Shown: piece by piece, positions 12,472-22,647 of the stretch
Layout of the letters: each line of letters opens with the position of its first letter
How positions within the stretch are numbered: position 1 is the stretch's first letter
NCBI GenBank assembly: GCA_022813625.1
Contig: JAKLMB010000006.1
Coordinates: 682,001-746,000 of the forward strand
Source of the DNA: Aaosphaeria pasadenensis
Taxonomy: Eukaryota; Ascomycota; Dothideomycetes; Pleosporales
DNA: 64,000 nt
Reading direction: 5' to 3'
Notes under the pieces: model-generated
The model's input: only the letters and a program-made list of their open reading frames with translations
Database searches by the model: none
What the model was told of the DNA's origin: nothing
Translations under genes and position numbers: made by a program

Positions 12472-14542
12472 ATGAAGACTGTGCAGCACCTGCTAGCAGC
12501 TTCCGCACTCACAAGCCTAGCGAGCTGTATGTGACTCTCCTACCCATCCCAAAGCTTCCGCGACGATCTCCTTGCTAACTACATGTCTCAGCATCCGCCG
12601 TCGCCCGCCGTGAATATGACGATATAACAAGGCGCGCAACGAACCAGGCCCCCAATGGCTATGCGCCCGCGAAAGTTGACTGTCCCTCGACCCGTCCCAG
12701 TATCCGTGTCGCCAATGGACTCTCGAATGAGGAAACAGAATGGCTAAAGAAGAGGAGGCCGAATACCATCCAACCCATGAAGGATTTATTGGGCCGCCTT
12801 GACTTTGAGGGCTTCGACGCTGCAGGCTACATCAACAAGCTTGGAGAAAACACCACCGCATTGCCCAATGTTGCTATCGCATTCTCCGGCGGAGGCTACC
12901 GAGCTATGACCAATGGTGCTGGTAACCTAGCTGCGTTCGACAGCCGTACCTCAGGGTCGACCGAGAAGGGGCATATTGGTGGCTTGCTGCAGTCGGCTAC
13001 CTACATTGCTGGGCTTTCGGGCGGTGGCTGGCTGGTTGGAAGCATTTATGCGAACAATTTCACCTCTGTCCAGAAGACCATCTCCAACAACGAGGATGGA
13101 GCTGTCTGGCAGCTTGGAAACTCTATTCTCAAGGGTAGGTGACGAATACTCGCATGTGAGAAATTTTAGGATTGACTGTAAATGCAGGTCCCAAGACTGG
13201 TGGTATCCAGCTGCTCTCGACTGTCGACTACTACAAAAACATCTACGATGCCGCAGCAGCCAAAGAGAACGCCGGATTCAACTTCAACCTTTCCCTTACC
13301 GATTACTGGGGTCGTGCTTTGTCTTTCCAGTTGGTTAATGCTACAGACGGCGGTCCCGGGTTCACATTTTCGTCGATCCAAGACGATGAGGACTTCAAGA
13401 ATGGAAACGCCCCTATGCCCATCCTCTTGGCGGACGAGCGTGCTCCTGGAGAAACGATCATCTCGCTGAACACCACCAACGTCGAATTCAATCCATTCGA
13501 GATGGGAAGTTTCGACCCTACGCTCTACGGATTCGCACCGCTCAAGTACCTTGGTTCCAACTTCAGCGAAGGCAGGCTGCCTGATAACGAGCCCTGCATT
13601 GCCGGCTTCGACAACATCGGTTTCATTATGGGAACTAGTTCCTCCTTGTTCAACCAGTTCATTCTTCAGCTGGATGGGCAAGACTCTGTTCCCAAATTTT
13701 TGAAGGATGCCTTGACCGGCATCTTGAGCACAATTGGCGATGGCAGCAATGACATCGCCGACTACACCCCCAACCCTTTCCTTGACTACAACAACCGCTC
13801 CAACCCAAGTGCTGAAGGCGAGCGATTGACTCTTGTCGACGGTGGAGAAGATGGCCAGAACATTCCCTTCAATCCCCTCATCCAGCCGATCCGTGCCGTC
13901 GATGTCATCTTCGCTGTAGACTCCAGCGCAGACACTGTCCCTGACTCTGCAGCGAACTGGCCCAACGGTACCTCGCTCGTTGCCACCTACCAGCGATCCA
14001 CCAACGCAACCATACAGAACGGAACCGCTTTCCCTGCCATCCCCGACCAGAACACTTTCGTCAACCTCGGCCTCAACAACCGACCTACCTTCTTCGGCTG
14101 CGATGCTCAGAATGCTACTACGGATGCCGGAACCGCACCACTCATCGTGTACATTCCAAACTCTCCTTACGTATACAACTCCAATGTCTCCACCTTTCAG
14201 ATGGAGTACAACAACACGGAGCGAAATGCCATCATCGAGAACGGCTACAACGTTGCCACACAAGGCAACTCAACCCGGGATGATAAGTGGTCTACCTGTG
14301 TCGGTTGTGCCGTGCTCTCTAGGAGTTTCATCCGCAACAACCAGGACGTACCTTCGGTCTGCCAGCAGTGCTTCGACCGCTACTGCTGGAACGGCACCGT
14401 CGCCTCTGAGAAACCGGCCCCTTACTTCCCACAGTTGGTTGGAAAGGCCGTCAACGTCCAGAGCTCGTCAGGAAAATCTACTCCCAGCCTCATCTGCTGG
14501 GGCGTTGCCGCGTTCATTACAAGCTACTTTGCGATGTGTTAG
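12472..14542 (+). CDS. Secreted GPI-anchored phospholipase B (lysophospholipase)
   Basis: This enzyme hydrolyses acyl chains from phospholipids and lysophospholipids at the cell surface or outside the cell. Exons are 12472-12526, 12592-13134 and 13188-14542, giving 650 aa. Residues 1 to about 18 form a signal peptide, encoded by the small first exon. The cPLA2/PLB catalytic set is present: R122 in SGGGYRAM, nucleophile S161 in GLSGGGW and D417 in LVDGGEDGQN. There are many N-glycosylation sequons. The C-terminus is Cys-rich, then Ser-rich, then hydrophobic (LICWGVAAFITSYFAMC), as expected for a GPI signal. The residue after GLSGG is Gly where Ser or Thr is usual in fungal members I recall; this should not remove activity. 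Length fits the family (about 600-700 aa). Confidence 0.95.
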
Positions 14543-15051
14543 TAAAAGTTCAGGACCGTTTGGAAAGCAATACCCTCTCTTTGTAAAATAGCAAAGGACA
14601 TTGCATGGCTGGCGTTCAATTTGTTGTCAACAGATATCTTTTCATTTTGCGTGTATATACTAGTTAATTGTCTAATCTTTGACGAAACCAAACCTGTTCT
14701 ACTGTCAATGATCAATTGAGTGCTTGCTTGTATGTATGCCTACCTGTGACCAATGAAACGTGAGCCTTTCCGGATTAGCGACGGAGCAGAGTCCTGAGGC
14801 TCTACCACCTGCGTCACATCGGTCGGTCGGTGGTTTTTTTGGAGACTCCCCGCCCACCAAAAACTTTCACCCCACTGCAAAAGTATATCAAACCACCAAA
14901 GTCAGTTTACGCGATCATTCTCGAGCAAGCGTTTGCCCGACCAAAATTAGCCCTCTAGCTTTCTGATATAAAGCTGCATACGCCAAAATTTCACGATAAA
15001 GCAATGCACACATAAAAAATAACCAAATAACACACACCCACGCAAAACAAC
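14543..15051. other. Intergenic region, phospholipase 3' flank and DPH2 promoter
   Basis: About 0.5 kb between two genes on the same strand. A GGTCGGTCGGTGG word occurs near 14820, and the final ~100 bp are A/C-rich as in a leader. No gene is seen. Confidence 0.55.
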
Positions 15052-16791
15052 ATGGCCGCAACCGCCCTCGAGACAGCACCAGTGCTGTCCACGCCCGAAA
15101 CCCACATCTTCGAAGACCCGACGCCCATCGTTGACACGTCCAGTCTCCCGAAGCTCTCGGACGAACAGATCGCGCTGACCTACGAAGTCGAGAGGACGGT
15201 CAGGGAGATTCGAGCCGGGCGATGGCGGAGGATAGCGCTGCAGTTTCCGGACCACATGCTGGTGGACGCTCCGAGGGTGTATGAAGCGTTGAGTCGAGGG
15301 TTAGAGAATAGTCGGAAGGCGCAGGCGCAGAATGGGTCGGAGGATGCTGCTGTACAGTCTCAGGTCGCGGCGTCGAAGGTTGAAGAGTTAGCTACCAATA
15401 TGGGCAATTCGTCATTGGAAGAGCAGGATACGGAGGAGAGGTTGTTCATATTGGGCGATACATCGTATGGATCATGCTGCGTGGACGAGGTGGCCGCAGA
15501 ACATGTCGATGCGGATGCACTTGTGCATTATGGAAGATCATGTCTCTCTCCTCCCTCGAGGTTACCCGTGATATACGTCTTCACGGCTCGGAGTCTGGAC
15601 CTCGACTCCGTGATATCTACCTTCCAGCAAACCTACCCAGACCACGACCAGAAGGTCATCCTCATGGCAGACATACCATATTCACACCACATATCCACCT
15701 TACAAACCCGCCTCCAGGAATCCGGCTACACAAACCTCTACGCCACCGAAATCGTCCACAACCCATCCTCCTCGCTCCCCAACCGGACCGTTCCCCCAGA
15801 AACAAAAGAAACCCCCGAAGCCCTCCTCTCCTACAAACTCTTCCACATCTCCGACCCGCCCCCCTCCCTCCTCCTAACCCTCTCCTCCCGCGTCTCCTCC
15901 ATCCACATCTACCCCACCGACACCACCGACACCACCGCCATCGAAGCCCGCTCCGCCATGACTCTCCGCCGGCGCTACGCCCTCCTAACCTCCCTCTCCA
16001 CCGCCCCGGTCTTCGGCATCCTCATCAACACGCTCTCCGTGAAGAATTACATGCACATGCTCTCGCACGTGCAGCGCCTCATCGCCGCCGCGGGCAAGAA
16101 ATCCTACACCTTCGTCGTCGGCAAGATCAACGCCGCGAAGGTGGCTAACTTCTCCGAGGTCGGCGGCTGGGTCGTCATCGGATGCTGGGAGAGTAGTCTC
16201 ATCGAGAGCAAGGAGTTCTGGAGGCCCATCATCACGCCGTTTGAGCTCGCGTTGACGCTTAAGGGGGATGAGGAGAGGGTGTGGACGGGCGAGTGGACGG
16301 GAGACTTTCAGTCTGTTTTAGAGAAGAAGGAGGAGGATGTTGCTGCGGCGGAGAAGGAGAAAGAGAAAGAGAAGGAGACGAAGGGTGCCGACGCCGAGGG
16401 CGAGAATGGCGAGGGCGAATACGACTCGGAAGAGGAGTCTGCACCGCCGGAATTCGACCTCAGGACCGGACGTTATGTCTCGCATTCGCGGCCTATGCGG
16501 GTATCCGCGCCACTGAAGGAGGCCCAGCAAGAGCAGATTGAAGGCGGGGAAGTGAAGCCTGCCAGCACGGCGTTGACGAAACGGGCGAATGGCGAGCTGG
16601 CTCATGTTGGGGGCGTGATGTCGCCTGGCGCTGAGTACTTGAAGTCGCAGCGGACGTGGCAGGGTCTAGGTAGTGATTATAGGGAGCAAGAGGAAGAAGG
16701 CGCTGTAAATGGGCACGCCGCACGCATCGAAGAAGGCAGGAGCGGTATAGCAAGGGGATATGTAGTCGGCGACGATGCCACGAAACATTAA
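15052..16791 (+). CDS. DPH2: Diphthamide biosynthesis protein 2 (2-(3-amino-3-carboxypropyl)histidine synthase subunit 2)
   Basis: A single-exon gene of 579 aa. Dph2 pairs with Dph1 in the radical-SAM-like complex that transfers the 3-amino-3-carboxypropyl group of S-adenosylmethionine to a histidine of elongation factor 2, the first step of diphthamide synthesis. The N-terminal region contains IALQFPDHMLVDAP, and the block GDTSYGSCCVDEVAAEH followed by HYGRSCLSP gives C142/C143 and C164. A third conserved cysteine is C378 in VVIGCWESSL. A family-like motif FDLRTGRYV lies near the end. An acidic and lysine-rich insert (around residues 425-460) and a glutamate-rich tail look disordered. It converges with the Rsc9 gene 361 bp downstream. 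Confidence 0.93.
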   Translation: MAATALETAPVLSTPETHIFEDPTPIVDTSSLPKLSDEQIALTYEVERTVREIRAGRWRRIALQFPDHMLVDAPRVYEALSRGLENSRKAQAQNGSEDAAVQSQVAASKVEELATNMGNSSLEEQDTEERLFILGDTSYGSCCVDEVAAEHVDADALVHYGRSCLSPPSRLPVIYVFTARSLDLDSVISTFQQTYPDHDQKVILMADIPYSHHISTLQTRLQESGYTNLYATEIVHNPSSSLPNRTVPPETKETPEALLSYKLFHISDPPPSLLLTLSSRVSSIHIYPTDTTDTTAIEARSAMTLRRRYALLTSLSTAPVFGILINTLSVKNYMHMLSHVQRLIAAAGKKSYTFVVGKINAAKVANFSEVGGWVVIGCWESSLIESKEFWRPIITPFELALTLKGDEERVWTGEWTGDFQSVLEKKEEDVAAAEKEKEKEKETKGADAEGENGEGEYDSEEESAPPEFDLRTGRYVSHSRPMRVSAPLKEAQQEQIEGGEVKPASTALTKRANGELAHVGGVMSPGAEYLKSQRTWQGLGSDYREQEEEGAVNGHAARIEEGRSGIARGYVVGDDATKH

Positions 16792-17152
16792 AAAGCATAA
16801 AGCAATAGAAAGTCAGCCTTAGAAGGGGCGAATTCCCATGAGGGATATACTCTTTGAAAAAAAGGATAATACAATGTTTCGAATTTGGTCTCTAATAAAT
16901 ATTCCTGTTCGGACAAGAAGCATCGAGGACGCGCGCACACTAACGCACACATGATCCGTACAATACCACACTGACTCTTCCTAATTCCAGATACGCCCAG
17001 AAGGTATCTTGGAAGGATCCCGTTGAAACATGTAAAACTCCCAGAATTTTGATGCCGCTCGGTACAATTGGGAAAGGAAATAATTGGAGTTAGAGAGAGA
17101 GAAACAAAAAACGCCCGAAGCATTAAGCCCGCTTACTCCTTGTAATACTGCT
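16792..17152. other. Convergent 3' intergenic region between DPH2 and RSC9
   Basis: This 361-bp stretch is bounded by two stop codons. It is AT-rich in the first half (AATAAA near 16894) and shows no coding potential or RNA gene that I can recognise. Confidence 0.6.
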
Positions 17153-20100
17153 TCAACCACCGCCTGCGCTGATGGCTTTGAAGAGCCCGACCATGTAATT
17201 CCTCAGGGTCAAGTTGTGCGCCATGACGAAGAACAATTGATCTTTGACGGGCGCAAAGATCCTGGGGACCCAGCCTTGTGCAGTCTCGGCTTCTCGGTCT
17301 TCCTTCTCAAATTCCTCGTGTTCTCGATGTTGTGCGTCGCGCGCTGCGTCACTGAGGCGAGGCTTCTTTGCTCCAGTCGATCGTCGCTGTTCAGGGCTTG
17401 CGTCACGCGTACGCTTGAGCGAGGTTGGAGAGGACGGGACTTCGTGCACTGAGGAAGGAGGATTCAGCTTGCCTAACTGTCTGGCGAGGTTTCGCAGTAC
17501 AAGAACGGAGGCGAGTGGGAGCCCGGCGGCGTCTTGTTGTTCATCAGTCTGTGTGTTATAGTAACGCAATACTGGTGACGGCTCAGTAGGGGGTACCGTA
17601 TCGCGAGATCCATAGCCGCCGTTTTGGTTGCTGTACCGGCCGCCCATCCCAAGGCTTCCTAGGCCGACAGGTTGGCTGAATTGAGGTTGGAAGTTGGTAT
17701 GATGGATCTGGGCTGAGCTGGTAATGACGGTCGCATTTGATGAAGTACGGTTATGCTTAGCATGGGTCGATTGTAGAGTACCAGTATCTGGTAAATGGGT
17801 TTTGACGTGTTGTCCTGCCTCATATGCGGACTCGGTTCCCTTGGGATTAAAGTGTGTGCACCCACCCCAATGACAGAAGTATTTGGTGGGCTTTGATGCG
17901 GCGGCCACGTCTCCATTCTCCATGTTAACGTCTTCCTTTCGTTCGAGAAGCCACTTATTATTCTCATCCCGAGGAATATTGAGATGCGCCGAAACTATGT
18001 GTTCCCACATGGCCTTTGCGCTCGGTGTGAATTCGCCACACTCAATCGAAGGGTTGGAGTGCTTCGTATCAGAGTATCCGTTCAATAGATTTGGAGGGTG
18101 CCAAGCGCATCGCATGTAGCCCTTCTTCGTGAGAGGATCCACGGGTACGGAGCGAGGCCTGATGCCTCTGATTGTATATTTGGGTTGGCCATTCACTTGG
18201 AGAACCTGGGCAGATGCGCTCGAGAAAGTCGTGGAGACATTTGTGATGAAATCTTTAGCTGGCATGAGAGCTTTGTGAGGCTGCGGCTGCTGATGTTGCT
18301 GGTTTTTAGACATCACGTCCTGGAAGGCAGCATTGTACGCGGACCATAGCTGGATTTGGGTGATCTCTCCGGCGCTGTCTTCTTCAAAGCATGTCCGTAA
18401 CCACTGGGAGCTTCTCTCGGGCTCATCCATTGTAACTAGGTGCTCAATGATGGCAGCAGATAGCTTTGGCGCGCCATCGGCCGGTTGTGATGATTTCGGG
18501 GATTTGCTGTTCGGACGGCGTTCTTCGAACGTGACTTCGTTGTATTGAAGCAAACGCACGAGCTGATGGACCAAAGCCTCGACATTTATGTCATTGATCA
18601 GCGTCTCCACATTGTCCGTGAATCCTGTATATAGATACAAGAGGTCCAGACAGGCGTTTCGCAGCTCCTCGTCCTCCACCAACAACCAATCACATATGGC
18701 CTGAAGGGTTTTCCTTGGAACATTAGTCAACTTGTTTGTTGCTTCGTGATTCATTCCGATGCGGCCAAGTGCTCTCAAGGAAGTGATGATCTTCCCGCGA
18801 TCCTGTGAATCAACCTGCGCTAATAGTGAGGTGTAAACGGGGTCCTTTGGCCCTAGGATCCAGAATTTCGTTAGTTGTTCAGCGATCTCGAGGGCGTAAT
18901 GCTGTAGCTCGATCGCCATTGCATGTTGTGGCAAATTCAAGATGATGACGATGAGATCTCGAATAGACGGAATCATAGATACAAACGCGGCATTTTCGTT
19001 TAGCATGACCATATTTCGAATGATGAGCGCTGCCTCGTTGGTCATCCCCAAAGCTCTTGCCACGTCTTCTGGCAAAAGATCATCCTGAAGGTCCAGTGGT
19101 TGTAAGGTCTCAATCCTGGTGATGAGATCTCTGGTCCCGAACAGACCATTGAGAACGTTCGGCCGGGTCAATTCCTCCTCAATATACGAGATTTCCCATT
19201 TTACATCGTAGAATAGAGAGGACACTTCAACGACTTTCGCAATCAAGGCTTCAGCCAGGCCGGGGAATTGATCGAATCGGTATTTGTCGCCACGTTCGTG
19301 TGAGATTTTCACGAGGTGATGAAGTGCATAAGCTTCCTCTTCGGGAACCTTTGAGCGTAGCGCATGAAGAGCACGAAGGTAGATATTTGGACCAGGAAAC
19401 CCAGCTAGCATTGTCAGATTTTTGGATTAAATTCAGGGTACTTCATTACTTACTGCCAGGCAACATCATGCCCCGAGTAGGTTGCGGCTTGTTTTTCCTA
19501 TTCACGGTGTATTTCAAGCGAAGATTCCTGAAGTGTTCTGGGTTGTTGGAGGGAGTTACTACGGGTTTCATGGTAGAGGGCGCAGTCGTTCGAGGTTCAT
19601 AGCTGGCAATGACAGCGCCAGCACCACCTCCCAATATGCCGTTGGGAGGTCCGCTGGGTTGACTCGGAGTCGAATTGCTAGCTGGCTGTCGCGTCTGCCG
19701 TGTTGTTATCTCGGGCTGGAATAGTACCCGCTGCGGAGGCGCATGGCGAAGAGCTTTTGATAACAGGTTAGCTGTGTGTAGGATGAAAAGAGCAGTTGCG
19801 ATCATGCGCATGCTTTGGTGTGCGACACCAGGAACACCTGAGGGATACACGTACTCCTTGTTACTCTACCAGTGCTCCCTGGCTCATCCACATCCATCTT
19901 ATCTTCCTTCTTGTCTTCCTTTGGGGTTTTGCTCCTTGCACCATCGTCGTCGGAGTCGTCCGAATCATCTTCTCCGGTTCGCAGGCGCTCTGTCTCTCTG
20001 TTTGCAGGGCGGAAGTAATTCTCTACCGTACGAGTGAGCAAGTCTCCTCCTTTCGCAGATACATCTTCCAGGATCTCTTTTGGCGGTGGCTCCCTTTTAT

Positions 20101-20544
20101 GGAAGTGTTGGATCTCATAGGCGCTAGACAAACGTTAGTCCTGAGACAATGGGTGGTGATGTTGATAACATACGCAAGGTTCCTATAATAGGCGGTTTTC
20201 ACAATGAAAGCTTGGGTCGTTAGATGGGGACTTCCAGGGAGGAATTCGCCTGCAAGCCTCCTCCACGCGAGCTTATTGCCTTTGGTATCCGAGACTTTAT
20301 CGTAGCCGCCTTCGTCGCAAACACGCTTGTAGAGACGCAGAAGGTCAAGATGCCGGGGTCCAACCTTTGGTTCGCGGTCAAGATGGGTTCTGAATAACAA
20401 GTTAATGTCATGACAGTATGCAGGACGACGCGCCGTCGCATAAGCTCACCCTCGCTTCTCGTGATATTCTGCGAGTTTGCCCATAAATTCATCATACTCC
20501 GGCGTGCGATCGATGGACGGTTCTCGAGGTTTGTTCGGCGCCAT
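17153..20544 (-). CDS. RSC9: RSC chromatin-remodelling complex subunit Rsc9-like, ARID domain protein
   Basis: Exons on the minus strand are 20544-20450, 20389-20174, 20123-19855, 19771-19454 and 19405 or 19404-17153; the frame requires 19404, giving 1049 aa. Residues about 17-108 are an ARID DNA-binding domain (EYDEFMGKLAEYHEKRG ... GGYDKVSDTKGNKLAWRRLA ... TAYYRNLAAYEI), spread over the first three exons. An acidic low-complexity linker follows. The large last exon encodes a helical repeat region (armadillo-like, e.g. ALRSKVPEEEAYALHHLVK), then Cys/His elements (CAWHPPN..., CHWGGCTHFNPKG) and a basic tail. Rsc9 helps RSC to bind and move nucleosomes at promoters; that role is taken from the family. 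All four introns are 48-83 nt. The gene is divergent from the Rec114-like gene. Confidence 0.9.
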
Positions 20545-20956
20545 TGTGCTACGTGCGCACTCACGGAATGATTACGCGACTCGGATCAGACAGGCATAGA
20601 CGATATTATTTGTTTGCGAATGTGTTCGACGTGGTGGAAATGCCCTTTGTGCAATGCGTGAAATGCGCGGCGCGCTTCCTGGTTCGGGTCGTGATGAACA
20701 TTCTCTCGAGCTTCAGAGTCGCGCGCCTCAACTACGAAGCACGAGCCATCTATCATACGTGTCACGTGATCAGGCCATCCCAACCATGACTCGTCCCTTC
20801 CTCTTTCCTGAACATTGAATCTATTTGCATCACACACCACATGTATGATACTATTGATATGCTGAAAGCTCCCTGGTGTTTTCCACATAACTAATGTACT
20901 CTGTGACAAATTTGATTGCGTGTCTCACGAAACACTCTAGAACTCATCTTTGAATC
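20545..20956. promoter_or_regulatory. Divergent promoter between RSC9 and the Rec114-like gene
   Basis: This 412-bp region separates two divergent start codons. Its one clear word is the palindrome TCACGTGA at 20762-20769. Short open frames on both strands look incidental. Confidence 0.6.
20762..20769. promoter_or_regulatory. Palindromic E-box TCACGTGA
   Basis: A perfect 8-bp palindrome containing the bHLH core CACGTG lies in the shared upstream region of RSC9 and the Rec114-like gene. Cbf1/USF-type bHLH factors favour this 8-mer. Its use here is inferred from position alone. Confidence 0.45.
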
Positions 20957-22647
20957 ATGCAGCGTACCTCGTCCACCACGTTCATCAGCTTTCCACTGGC
21001 AAAGTACTCCCGGGCTACAGATGTTGCTCCAGGCGTCACTGAATTCACCTGGAGTCATGCTACCTCCGATCTATACATTGTTATCGACACTTTCAGAGCT
21101 GCAAATAACAACATGGGTCAGCCCTCTCAGCAATTGAAAGTTGTCCAAGGCACACAGATCATGGTATCATGAAATCTTAGCGTATGCTTCAACACTCTAA
21201 TCATGACGCAGGAAAATATCCCCATTGAGGAACTAGTCAGACAAAGCCATCAATTTATCACTACCATGAGACATTTGAACACAGAAGTGAAAACTGAGCA
21301 ACTTCCCGTATCAGCCCTCGTGCGGCGCCCACTGTTAGCTCTGAGATGGAACCTCCCCGAGCCATCCAATATGGTAGTCTCTCATATGAATTTTCACAGT
21401 ATTGCTACGTCAAGTTTGCTCACACTGGATAGATCCGTCGAATGCAGTTGAGATTTTCTGTGAATGCCGACTTTGATACCGTATTCAATCATCTCCGGGC
21501 TCTTGGTCTTAACATGAATGATACACGTCCTTCCACCGCGTCTACTTTGAGACCTTCTTCAAGCACTGGCTTTACAACTTCGGCCTCGAAAACCCTCGAC
21601 AACACTTTACGTCCTGCGACATCATCTTCCTCAAGTACTGCACCAAGGATATCTTCTCCTCTAGCTCGGAACCAACTTTCTAGCACCAATATTGCTCAGC
21701 TTTCGACCGAGCCGTCTGTCACAATTCCCCAGACCCTGAAGCAGGTTGAACCTTTCGTTCCCACTTTCAATCCTATCGTGCCCCCTGAATACTTCTATCG
21801 ACCAGATTCATCAGCAGGAGCTTCGGCACGCCCATCCAGTGAGGGGTTTCAAACGCAATCAGCACTCTCATTTGGCAGTGAGATACAGGTGAAATCGCCC
21901 TTCTCATCAACATTTGCATCAGACTCTCAACGCCCTAGAAGCCAAGACTCGATGCCTCCCCGGCGTGAGCTTCCGTTCACTCGTTCTATACCGAAGTCTT
22001 CGGGGAACGATGTAGTGAATCCTGGCAGCGATGGAGCTCGTCCAGGAAGCAACAGTTCGAACGTATCTATGGGTCCTCCACGCTTACCATCTCCACCTCA
22101 GCCAATTCAGCGCAGTCCTGCTACCCTCAAAAGTTCACATGAGGTAACGGGACTACTTGTTCCCACTTTCACGCCAGAAGCGTCGGAGCCGTCCTACCCA
22201 GCATCAACTTCTAGTCGACCTTCAGCCAGACTACCAGATCTACCTCCCCTACCAACGCCAACATTTGTCGATGAAGCCACTGTAGAAGGCCCCAGGAAGC
22301 GACCCTGCCCATCGAGCCCACCGTCTAGTGCTTCGCGAGTTGATCGTACCCAACCCTCCAGCAGTCGCCTACCGGAGGCTGAAAGTGCAAAGAACCTGAG
22401 CAGCACAGTCCCAGCATCTACACCCTCGACAGGCACCACACCACAAGACCGAGTTTTACAGGAAATCAGGAACGGAGGGAACGGAAACACCGATACTGAT
22501 CTTGCAGCTTATGTCGCACAGTCACACGACGATAGGAGGGCAGCACTTGATGAGTTTTTCTTGAGCTGCATCGATGATGACAGCTTTATCACACTGGTTG
22601 AGGATGTATCAGTCTGTTGGAGTCGCCTCGCTCTCGGTCTAGGGTAA
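20957..22647 (+). CDS. Candidate Rec114-like meiotic recombination protein
   Basis: Exons are 20957-21163, 21212-21373 and 21448-22647, giving 522 aa. Both introns fall between whole codons. Residues 1 to about 155 look like a compact alternating-strand domain (FISFPLAKYSRA, DLYIVIDTFRA, LLALRWNLPEP, LRFSVNADFDTVFNHLRALGL). About 325 residues rich in Ser, Pro and Thr follow, with repeated FVPTFNP/LVPTFTP-like motifs. A short acidic amphipathic segment (LDEFFLSCIDDDSFITLVED... WSRLALGLG) ends the protein. This plan (N-terminal PH-like domain, long disorder, C-terminal helix) and the spacing of hydrophobic and arginine residues resemble Rec114, a partner of Mei4 and Mer2 in Spo11 break formation. 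The sequence itself diverges strongly and I cannot run a profile search, so the name is tentative. An alternative 3' end would add residues (see findings). Confidence 0.5.

Noticed and set aside
13166..14263. 365-aa open frame on the minus strand
   Set aside because: It lies fully antisense to the third exon of phospholipase B and is Val/Gly/Glu-rich with no domain, a mirror of that gene's codon use.
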